From Baffinella frigidus (lineage: Eukaryota; Cryptophyceae; Cryptomonadales; Baffinellaceae): a stretch of 11,567 nucleotides of DNA. Below, one piece after another: positions 6,213 through 11,112 of the stretch. Both the position numbers and the translations under genes were made by a program. The stretch is taken from the NCBI GenBank assembly GCA_026770585.1, contig MU647349.1, forward strand, positions 9,289 through 20,855, given 5' to 3'. Position 1 is the first letter of the stretch. Each line of letters opens with the position of its first letter. Under the pieces are notes generated by a model that ran no database searches, was not told the DNA's origin, and saw only the letters and a program-made list of their open reading frames with translations.

Positions 6213-6388
6213 AATGATGCGACCAAATCGTGTGGGACAGGGCTATGCCGTCTAGCTCTCTCTCAGTCTCATTCGGTCGCACCACTACCCCATAATTTGA
6301 GTGAGGCCGGGCTCTTGTTCACTCCAAAGATGACGGATTCCCACGCAGGGCTGGAGGGGGGGGCATTCAAAAGTCATTGTTTAGGGGA

Positions 6389-6526
6389 CATGGTTCTCAA
6401 AAGTCTTCTTTTACCAGTAAAATGGCTCCAAGAACGAGCAAACGGCTCCAAGAACGAGCATGGAATACCCTACCCAAGGGCCTGGAGTGGGTACTGCACG
6501 CACAGAACGTCAACTTGAGAACCATG
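6389..6526. repeat. 12-bp perfect inverted repeat flanking a 20-bp tandem duplication
   Basis: CATGGTTCTCAA (6389-6400) and TTGAGAACCATG (6515-6526) are exact complements. Between them a 20-base unit containing GGCTCCAAGAACGAGCA occurs twice (6421-6440, 6441-6460). GTCAACTTGAGAA followed by GTGAGGCAGAG also occurs near 9045-9085, so the right part belongs to a dispersed repeat. Confidence 0.6.
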
Positions 6527-6567
6527 AGTGAAGCCGAGTGAGGCAGAGGCAGCCGCTTCCGAGCGAG

Positions 6568-6581
6568 GAATCACGTGATTC
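6568..6581. repeat. 14-bp palindrome GAATCACGTGATTC
   Basis: Perfect palindrome around CACGTG. About 70 bases further on, GGACCG and CGGTCC form another short stem (6651-6669). The region between 6527 and 6787 shows no coding signal. Confidence 0.5.
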
Positions 6582-6787
6582 AACTTTCAAGGATTTTAAA
6601 AACTTTCACCTGCATTCTAAGGGAAGTGGACTTTTAAAATGAAAAAGCTGGGACCGTATTTCCGGTCCTGGTTTTGAAATGAAGCCCGCGTTGCCTCGAT
6701 AGCGGATGCAGAGATGGGCGGTTGAGAGCTTTTGGGGCAGCAAGCTCTCATGGGAAACCTGATGCGATATGCCACACTCTCATAGGG

Positions 6788-6947
6788 AAACTCCTGGAAA
6801 GTTCGGTAGTTTCCCTACGGATTTAGGTAGGTACCTACCTACCGTAGGCCGTAGGGCTCCTATGACCAAAATATCCTAGGATTTTGGCCTACGGTAGGAG
6901 GTCCTAGGCAATGCCGTAGGAGAAACTACCGAACTTTCCAGGAGTTT
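6788..6947. mobile_element. Inverted-repeat element, family D (AAACTCCTGGAAAGTTCGG ends)
   Basis: The first 32 bases (AAACTCCTGGAAAGTTCGG, then TAGTTTCCCTACGG) are mirrored at the right end by CCGTAGGAGAAACTACC and CGAACTTTCCAGGAGTTT with a single inserted base. The centre is packed with short palindromes (GTAGGTACCTAC, CCTACCGTAGG, CCTACGGTAGG, CCTAGG). Non-coding. It lies 23 bases upstream of the exon-2a start. Confidence 0.9.
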
Positions 6948-6970
6948 TACGACTTACTCCCCTCTTGCAG

Positions 6971-7007
6971 TTTCGATCTCCCGGAGGCGTACCCGGAGCG
7001 TTCGCCG
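6971..7007 (+). pseudogene. Exon-2 copy 2a, 5' half, interrupted by a MITE
   Basis: After the acceptor CCTCTTGCAG the frame, completing Ser from exon 1, reads FDLPEAYPERSP and then runs into transposon sequence with an in-frame TGA. The rest of the exon, ERSPARVSVL, resumes on the far side of the element at 7123. The intact version is 2c at 7341. Confidence 0.65.
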
Positions 7008-7120
7008 TTCATTTGATTCCAATAAAAATTACTACACGAATGATTTAATATTATTAGTAAGAACGAATTGTGTGGTAATTTTATTGCCATCAAATGAAAG
7101 AAAAATAGGTTTCCCCGGAT
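7008..7120. mobile_element. MITE-like element, family E, copy 1 (left end truncated)
   Basis: It begins at TTCATTTGATTCCAAT, lacks the terminal ATCCGGGGAAACCTAT present in the complete copy at 10356-10491, and keeps the right end AATAGGTTTCCCCGGAT. The central AATTACTACACGAATG and TTAGTAAGAACGAATTGTG match copy 2. It splits exon copy 2a. Confidence 0.85.
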
Positions 7121-7122
7121 AA

Positions 7123-7163
7123 GAGCGTTCTCCCGCGCGCGTGTCGGTCCTCATCGCCAACCG
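7123..7163 (+). pseudogene. Exon-2 copy, 3' half (2b), after MITE
   Basis: Reads ERSPARVSVLIANR, matching the ERSPARVSVLNDN of copy 2c until the last residues, where it diverges. No GTACC donor follows, so splicing out of this copy is unlikely. GAGCGTTC occurs on both sides of the MITE, which is either a target duplication or the joint of two copies. Confidence 0.6.
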
Positions 7164-7217
7164 AAATATCGGCTCATAACATGTCTTTGCACCCAGCATT
7201 TCCTAATCAACACCACG

Positions 7218-7337
7218 GAAATAAACGGACCGCCCTGAAAATAAACAGACCGATCTGAAACTAAATGGACCGATCTGAAAATAAACGGACCGATCTGAAA
7301 CTAAATGGACCGATTTGAAAATACATGGACCGATCTG
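7218..7337 (+). repeat. Six-copy 20-bp tandem repeat with alternating 40-bp register
   Basis: The units have the form AAAATAAACGGACCGATCTG or AAACTAAATGGACCGATCTG and the middle units alternate between the two, giving a 40-bp higher-order unit. The last unit ends CTG directly before CAG, so the array forms the very end of the intron before exon 2c. Open frames across it are repeat artefacts. Confidence 0.9.
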
Positions 7338-7340
7338 CAG

Positions 7341-7416
7341 CTTCGATCTCCCGGAGGCGTATCCCGAGCGTTCTCCGGCGCGTGTTTCGGTCCTCAACGA
7401 CAACCTCGCGCCTGCG
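7341..7416 (+). CDS. Exon 2c, intact second exon of the RWD-like gene
   Basis: Bounded by CTGCAG| and GCG|GTACCAACC, 76 nt long. The first base completes Ser with the AG left by exon 1, and 25 codons follow: FDLPEAYPERSP then ARVSVLNDNLAPA. The AYPERSPARVSV segment matches the hallmark of RWD domains, a Tyr-Pro followed a few residues later by Pro at the turn between strands. It ends on a codon boundary, which fits the phase-0 start of exon 3b. No stop in frame; G/C third positions dominate. It is the only complete copy of this exon in the window. Confidence 0.6.
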
Positions 7417-7526
7417 GTACCAACCCTTTTGATTATTTATCATTTATTATTATAATTATCTCGTGTTTTATTATTATTTATTTGGTGTGTTTGATTGAAA
7501 CCCCTCAGACTCCTGACAAACCGTAA

Positions 7527-7584
7527 CGTTTCGGAGAGTTCGCCGGCGCGCGTTTCGGTCCTCAATGACAATCTCGCGCCTGCG
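7527..7584 (+). pseudogene. Exon-2 copy 2d, 5' truncated
   Basis: Reads NVSESSPARVSVLND then NLAPA, ending at the conserved GCG|GTACCAACC donor. The first half (FDLPEAYP) is absent and replaced by sequence shared with copy 2e (GAAACCCCTCAGACTCCTGA). Changes from 2c in the shared part are silent (AAC/AAT, CTC kept), so it stayed translatable. The frame remains open beyond the donor to 7686 by chance. Confidence 0.5.
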
Positions 7585-7662
7585 GTACCAACCCTCGCCA
7601 GGATGCTCGAAACATCCACTTTTGACTTCTTTCAAGGGGCACCCTTGGAATCCTTAAGTCAA

Positions 7663-7718
7663 CCACGCCAGATCTTACGTGGATAAGGCGTCGGTTTCCC
7701 TCGATCAACCTGGCGTGG
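7663..7718. repeat. Short inverted repeat with CCACGCCAG ends
   Basis: CCACGCCAGATC (7663-7674) and GATCAACCTGGCGTGG (7703-7718) form an imperfect stem. The same CCACGCCAG end motif bounds the element at 10656-10786 and occurs as an inverted pair at 1823 and 2014. Confidence 0.5.
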
Positions 7719-7796
7719 ACCCTAACCGTTTACTTATTTATTTATTTGTTGTGTTTTATGGAAACCCCTCAGACTCCTGACAGACCCTAGCCCGCA

Positions 7797-7856
7797 AACG
7801 GTTCGGAGCTTTCGCCGGCGCGTGTTTCGGTCCTTAATGACAATTTCGTGCCTGCG
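7797..7856 (+). pseudogene. Exon-2 copy 2e, 5' truncated
   Basis: Reads NGSELSPARVSVLNDN then FVPA, followed by GCG|GTGCAAACC instead of GTACCAACC. It shares with 2d the upstream block of T-rich sequence plus GAAACCCCTCAGACTCCTGACA, so 2d and 2e are tandem copies about 270 bases apart. Two amino-acid changes relative to 2c (LA to FV) suggest relaxed constraint. Confidence 0.5.
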
Positions 7857-7894
7857 GTGCAAACCCTCACCCCCAAATCCTAACCCCTCACCTT

Positions 7895-8105
7895 CCACTC
7901 GAGGCTAGAAATGTGACTATTTTAAAAGTTTTAAATCTACAAGTCCTTTACAAGTGGACCGCTGTGTAGTAATTTTCACACACATAGTCGCGTTTGGTCA
8001 CGTAGCTGCGGGATATCCCGCAGCTACGTGACCAAACCTACCCATGACTGGTACAAATTTCAACAAACCCACTTTTAAAATACCCCCTCTTCCGGCCTCG
8101 AGTGG
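7895..8105. mobile_element. Long inverted-repeat element with a 46-bp perfect palindrome at its centre
   Basis: Ends CCACTCGAGGC and GCCTCGAGTGG are exact complements, and both arms then carry TATTTTAAAAGT. The middle, 7992-8037, is a perfect palindrome without spacer, centred on GATATC, with GTTTGGTCACGTAGCTGCGG as each arm. Non-coding. It lies between the exon-2 and exon-3 clusters. Confidence 0.85.
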
Positions 8106-8220
8106 TTAACTGCGGACACGAATAAAAATGCTAGTTTTTAGCGAACAAAAGTTAATACACGAATGCTTTCCGAGCCCCTCAACTCTAATCTTTCGTCCCT
8201 TACGCCACTTTTTTCGTCCA

Positions 8221-8430
8221 CCCTAAACCCTAAACCCTTAACCCTAAACCCTAAACCCTAAACCCTCAACCCTAAACCCCAAACCACAAACCATCGACCC
8301 TAAACCCTAAACCCTAAACCCTGAACCCTAAACCCCAAACCATAAACCCTGAACCCTGAACCCTAAACCCTAAACCCTAAACCCCAACCCCCAAACCTAA
8401 CCCCTAACCCCAAACCCTGAAACCCCCAAC
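8221..8430 (-). repeat. Interstitial telomere-type (CCCTAAA)n array
   Basis: About 30 heptamers of CCCTAAA with CCCTGAA, CCCCAAA and CCCTCAA variants. The array is flanked on both sides by unique sequence, so it is interstitial. It ends at the acceptor CCGGCAG before exon copy 3a and so appears to fill an intron. Confidence 0.95.
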
Positions 8431-8437
8431 CCGGCAG

Positions 8438-8475
8438 GTGTGCTTGGCGCCATCCAAAGCGATCACCGCAGAAGC
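8438..8475 (+). pseudogene. Exon-3 copy 3a, 5' part only
   Basis: Starts after CCGGCAG| and matches exon 3b for about 38 bases (GCCATCCAAAGCGATCACCG region), then diverges into unrelated sequence with a stop in the exon frame (TAA). A different frame is open from 8440 to 8625, and the minus strand is open too; neither resembles a family I know. Confidence 0.55.
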
Positions 8476-8630
8476 AAATCCGAAGTCGACATAATCCAGG
8501 AGATGTGGCTCGAGCCATTTCCCGCCTGCAACCGGTCGAATCCGACGCAAACGCCCGCCAGAGTCTCGAGCCAGATTCTCGATGTGGTCCACCTCGGAGT
8601 TCTGGTGGTGAATTCTGACCCCTGAGCCAG

Positions 8631-8710
8631 GTGCGCATGGCTCTATCCAAAGCGATCAATGCAGAAGCGGGGGCCCTCCTCGGCAATCCCTCCGTCCGCG
8701 CCCTTCTCCG
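8631..8710 (+). CDS. Exon 3b, intact third exon of the RWD-like gene
   Basis: Bounded by GAGCCAG| and CTCCG|GTACCC, 80 nt. Phase 0 start matches the end of exon 2c. It reads VRMALSKAINAEAGALLGNP then SVRALLR, leaving two bases. The segment is amphipathic and mostly helical, with a GxP turn before the last helix, as expected for the C-terminal helices of an RWD-like fold. A downstream exon starting with one base plus codons is required; I did not find one in the window. Confidence 0.55.
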
Positions 8711-8851
8711 GTACCCTACACCCGAACCCTTCACCCCTGACCCCTAGGTTTTTTAAAAAACAACATCTATTTTCAAAATAATATTTGTGTGTTTTACAGG
8801 GATTGATTGTTTTTGCGTTGTAAATTTTGTACGGAGTCGCGTCCAAAAAAG

Positions 8852-8922
8852 GCGCTATCCAAAGCGATCGATGCAGAGGCGGTGGCCCTCCTCGGCACAC
8901 CCTCCGTCCGCGACCTCCTCAG
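8852..8922 (+). CDS. Exon 3c, second near-intact copy
   Basis: Reads ALSKAIDAEAVALLGTP then SVRDLLR and ends CTCAG|GTACCC, an excellent donor. It lacks the first three residues of 3b; the nearest AG is in AAAAAAG at 8851, a weak acceptor without a pyrimidine tract. The frame is conserved, and differences from 3b are either silent or conservative (N/D, G/V, N/T, A/D). Confidence 0.5.
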
Positions 8923-8981
8923 GTACCCTAACCCCATCGCAGTCTATTCAGACCCACCAACACGCTCCCCCCGGGCTCTTT

Positions 8982-9030
8982 CCCAAAGTTGACGGGGTTG
9001 TCAACTTTGCCCAAAGTTGACGGGGTTGTC
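8982..9030 (+). repeat. Tandem 21-bp repeat with 10-bp hairpin
   Basis: CCCAAAGTTGACGGGGTTGT plus C occurs at 8982-9002 and 9010-9030. CAAAGTTGAC (8984-8993) and GTCAACTTTG (9000-9009) form a perfect 10-bp stem with loop GGGGTT. Related strings, TCCAAAAGTTGACGGG near 6011 and TCCAAAGATGACGG near 6321, show it is a dispersed motif. Confidence 0.7.
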
Positions 9031-9126
9031 CCGCGCGCCCAGCATGTCAACTTGAGAATAGGAGAGACCCCCACGTGAGGCAGAGCTAGGGGGGGTGGGG
9101 AGGTACGAAGGTGGTGAAAATGGGAG

Positions 9127-9183
9127 GCAAAGCGATCGATGCAGAGGCGGGGGCCCTCGTCGGCACACCCTCCGTCCCCTCCG
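9127..9183 (+). pseudogene. Exon-3 copy 3d, frameshifted
   Basis: Matches exon 3c from AAAGCGATCGATGCAGAGGC through GGCACACCCTCCGTCC, then lacks about 7 bases before CTCCG|GTACC. The loss shifts the frame, although the donor is kept. Confidence 0.6.
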
Positions 9184-9208
9184 GTACCGAGGCGGGCCTG
9201 CTGGCTTC

Positions 9209-9293
9209 AGGGTGCAGGGTTCAGGGTTCAGGTTCAGGATTCAGGGTTCAGGTTCAGGGTTCAGGTTCAGGCTTCAGGCTTCAGGTTTAGGGT
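9209..9293 (+). repeat. Telomere-type repeat in G-rich orientation (TTCAGGG/TTTAGGG)
   Basis: About twelve units of GGTTCAG, GGGTTCAG and GGCTTCAG, ending GGTTTAGGG. This is opposite to the CCCTAAA orientation at 8221-8430 and to the CCCTAAACCC that resumes at about 9303. Confidence 0.9.
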
Positions 9294-9313
9294 ACACCCT
9301 CAACCCTAAACCC

Positions 9314-9360
9314 GAGGCGGTGGCCCTCCTCGGCACAACCTCCATCCGCGCCCTCCTCTG
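9314..9360 (+). pseudogene. Exon-3 copy 3e, donor lost
   Basis: Reads EAVALLGTTSIRALL in frame, but the position of the GT donor is CC (CTCTG|CCAG), so it cannot splice in the usual way. It begins directly after CCCTAAACCC. The next bases form a short hairpin, CTCCTCTGCCAGAGGAG. Confidence 0.55.
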
Positions 9361-9381
9361 CCAGAGGAGGAGAGGACGAGA

Positions 9382-9486
9382 GTCCTCTGGCACCCTAAAC
9401 CCTAACCCCTCAACCCCAAACCCCAAACCCCAAACCCCAAACCCTAAACCCCAAACCCTACACCCTACACCCTAAACCCTAAACCC
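9382..9486 (-). repeat. Telomere-type CCCTAAA/CCCCAAA array
   Basis: About fourteen degenerate heptamers between exon copies 3e and 3f, in the same orientation as 8221-8430. Confidence 0.9.
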
Positions 9487-9538
9487 GCGGACGGAGGGAG
9501 TGTCACCCTCCATCCGCGCCCTCCTCTGGTACCCCCCC
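9487..9538 (+). pseudogene. Exon-3 copy 3f fused to an inverted fragment
   Basis: 9504-9538 matches the 3' end of exon 3 (SIRALL) with the donor CTG|GTACCC intact. Just before it, GCGGACGGAGGGAGTGTC is the inverted complement of the same exon region (CCCTCCGTCCGC), so the two form a stem. This suggests a hairpin-mediated inversion of an exon end. Confidence 0.5.
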
Positions 9539-9544
9539 GGCAGG

Positions 9545-9634
9545 CTTCTTCTTCTTCTCTTCTTCTTAATTACTCTCGATACAGGTCCTAGATAGGCCCT
9601 TAAGCCTGGATTTGAGTGATACACAAGTCTATGA
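9545..9634 (+). repeat. Dispersed repeat R1, copy 2
   Basis: TTACTCTCGATACAGGTCCT, AGGCCCTTAAGCCTGGA and GAGTGATACACAAGTCTA match the minus strand of 3156-3240. Its right end forms an inverted repeat with 9683-9703 (AAGTCTATGAGCC against GGCGCATAGACTT), so it may be an arm of a larger foldback. Confidence 0.8.
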
Positions 9635-9734
9635 GCCTTAAGAAGAGGAGGTACGTCCACACGAGGCGGGCCCGTTTCTCAAGGCGCATAGACTTTTGTG
9701 ATCGTCTCTGAGCGCCGCAGGCTTCGTCCACGTG

Positions 9735-9766
9735 TTCAGGGTTTAGGGTTTAGGGTTTAGGGTTTA
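9735..9766 (+). repeat. Short (TTTAGGG)n array
   Basis: Four perfect TTTAGGG heptamers in the G-rich orientation, the cleanest telomere-type units in the window. They are flanked by unrelated sequence on both sides. Confidence 0.95.
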
Positions 9767-9847
9767 CCCCATCCCGAGGCCCAACAGCCCGGCCGGCAGG
9801 CTCTTGAGGGGCACGATCGGCCGATCGTCCACGTTTCCTTGATTTTT

Positions 9848-9942
9848 ATACGATAACGGCCTGAAAAACGGGTAGTTAAGCCTATGGTATTGCCTACGGA
9901 AAGCCGTGGGGCCCCCGGGCCCAAGTTTCTCGTCGGAGGTCC
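9848..9942 (-). mobile_element. Family F element, half copy
   Basis: From ATACGATAACGGCCTGAAAA through CCCAAGTTTCTCGTCGGAGG it is the reverse complement of the right half of the complete element at 10947-11112. The matching arm is missing. Similarity continues outside the element (GGACGATCG at about 9826-9834 against 11130-11138), so the duplicated block was larger than the element. Confidence 0.8.
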
Positions 9943-10160
9943 ACAGTGGCGAGGCACTGGCCTCTTTTTGGGACGAGGCGTGAGTTCGACGTTTTCCGGG
10001 CAATCTTACCTCGGGCCTTTTGCACGCCGATCTGGTCGCGTGCCCTAATAAACCTCATCGCAGCAGCCGTTCATCCAAACTATTTTTTGTAAAAACGAGT
10101 AAGTTAAGCCCTGAATGAACAGAATGGCGCCAACGCCGCCCTGAATCTGAGATGAAGTTT
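9943..10160. other. No clear gene; possible 3' end with TAATAAA
   Basis: Two overlapping frames end at TGA or TAATAA codons between 9980 and 10055, and CCCTAATAAACC at about 10043-10054 contains AATAAA. This could be the tail of a gene, but no acceptor or recognisable protein supports it. Confidence 0.25.
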
Positions 10161-10323
10161 ACCACACAGTGGGCTACGAAGGGATTTTCGGGCACTGAGT
10201 GCCCGAGTTTCCGTTACCTTATCCGTAGGAACCCCCCTACGCCCCTACAGGTTGCCTACCGTAGGGTCCTAGGTCTTATCGCTTAGGGGTTATTCAAACT
10301 CCCTTTGAAGTCCGCTGTGTGGT
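10161..10323. mobile_element. MITE-like element, family C, copy 2
   Basis: Ends ACCACACAG and CTGTGTGGT are exact complements. The interior runs opposite to copy 1 at 2977-3154 and shares CCTTATCCGTAGGAACCCCC and the short hairpin, here CGGGCACTGAGTGCCCG (10193-10209). Confidence 0.85.
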
Positions 10324-10355
10324 GGGGGAGCCGATGAGATCCTGACGCGGGCCTT

Positions 10356-10491
10356 ATCCGGGGAAACCTATGTTTCTTTCATTTGATTCCAATGAAAATT
10401 ACTACACGAATGCTTTAATATTACTAGTAAGAACGAATTGTGTAGTAATTTTCACTGCCATCGAATGAAAGAAAAATAGGTTTCCCCGGAT
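10356..10491. mobile_element. MITE-like element, family E, copy 2 (complete)
   Basis: 136 bp. Both ends are ATCCGGGGAAACCTAT or its complement, and the arms extend about 50 bases (TTTCTTTCATT, GAAAATTACTACAC) with few mismatches. The loop is AT-rich (GAATGCTTTAATATTACTAG). No coding capacity. This is the reference copy for the truncated one in exon 2a. Confidence 0.95.
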
Positions 10492-10655
10492 CAGGCCTGT
10501 CTCAAGCCGTTCCTGAGGCAGGCCTCGCAGGGGCGTAGGCTTTACGGTTTACGGTTTAAGTTTAGTGGGGTGACGGTGCTTGATGGTGCAGGTTCGTGGA
10601 CAACCACCTCGCCCTTCTCCTCTCATGCGCGCTTCAGGTCAGCCCCCTCTCATCC

Positions 10656-10786
10656 CTACCACGCCAGATTGGAGGTGGTTGTTGATTTTCTTAAAACACA
10701 TCTGATGGGGTTGTTGACTTTTGAAAACCACTGCCCTCAGGAGGAATTGACTTTTGGCGACCCCTTACAAGGCTCTGGCGTGGTAG
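10656..10786. mobile_element. Inverted-repeat element with CTACCACGCCAGA ends
   Basis: 13-bp perfect terminal inverted repeat, CTACCACGCCAGA and TCTGGCGTGGTAG. The interior carries GGTTGTTGATTTTC, GGTTGTTGACTTTTG and ATTGACTTTTGGCG as three related sub-repeats. The open frame at 10570-10899 runs through it and is probably not a gene. Confidence 0.7.
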
Positions 10787-10946
10787 GCGAACACACCACA
10801 AGCGAGAAGAGCGCTCGAGGACGAAACCCTCCCTGGAAATTAACATGTACACTAGTGGTCATAAGCGATGCCAGGAATTACCAGGAGTCATTTATTTAAA
10901 CAACCACTCTATCAGGACGAAGTCGCCGCACGACCCCTACAAATTA

Positions 10947-11112
10947 ATAGGGCAACAGCCTGAAAACCGGGTAGTTAGGCCTACGGTATTGCCTACGGTA
11001 GGCCGTAGGGGCCTAGGGGACCTCCGACGAGAAACTTGGGCCTAGGGGCCCTACGGCTTTCCGTAGTCAATACCGTAGGCCTAACTACCCGTTTTTCAGG
11101 CCGTTATCGTAT
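10947..11112. mobile_element. Family F inverted-repeat element, complete copy
   Basis: Left CAGCCTGAAAACCGGGTAGT with TAGGCCTACGGTATTG is mirrored by CAATACCGTAGGCCTA and ACTACCCGTTTTTCAGGCCG. The centre has GCCTACGGTAGGCCGTAGG and CCTAGGGG. Half of it recurs inverted at 9848-9942. Confidence 0.9.

Larger units (their letters stand above)
5574..6970 (+). other. Probable intron 1 of the RWD-like gene, hosting several MITEs
   Basis: Begins GTGCGAG and ends CCTCTTGCAG. It contains two family A elements in opposite orientation, an inverted-repeat element at 6788-6947, short palindromes and a 20-bp tandem duplication. I see no coding region inside it. If exon copy 2c at 7341 is used instead of 2a, the intron extends to 7340. 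Confidence 0.5.

Noticed and set aside
7218-7337. CRISPR array
   Set aside because: The 20-bp units are directly contiguous with no unique spacers, the context is eukaryotic, and there are no cas-like genes.
7203-7443. Minus-strand frames with SFRSV and FQIGPF repeats
   Set aside because: Pure translations of the 20-bp tandem repeat.
8221-8430. Chromosome end (true telomere)
   Set aside because: The heptamers are degenerate and flanked by unique sequence on both sides, and several arrays in both orientations occur, so they are interstitial.
8404-8592. Minus-strand frame reading DYVDFGFASAVIALDG, superficially like an RNA-recognition motif
   Set aside because: It lacks a proper RNP1 octamer, and part of it is the complement of the exon-3 copy 3a, which explains the sequence better.
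10570-10899. 109-codon plus-strand open frame
   Set aside because: It runs straight through an inverted-repeat element (10656-10786), shows no codon bias and has no splice or promoter support.
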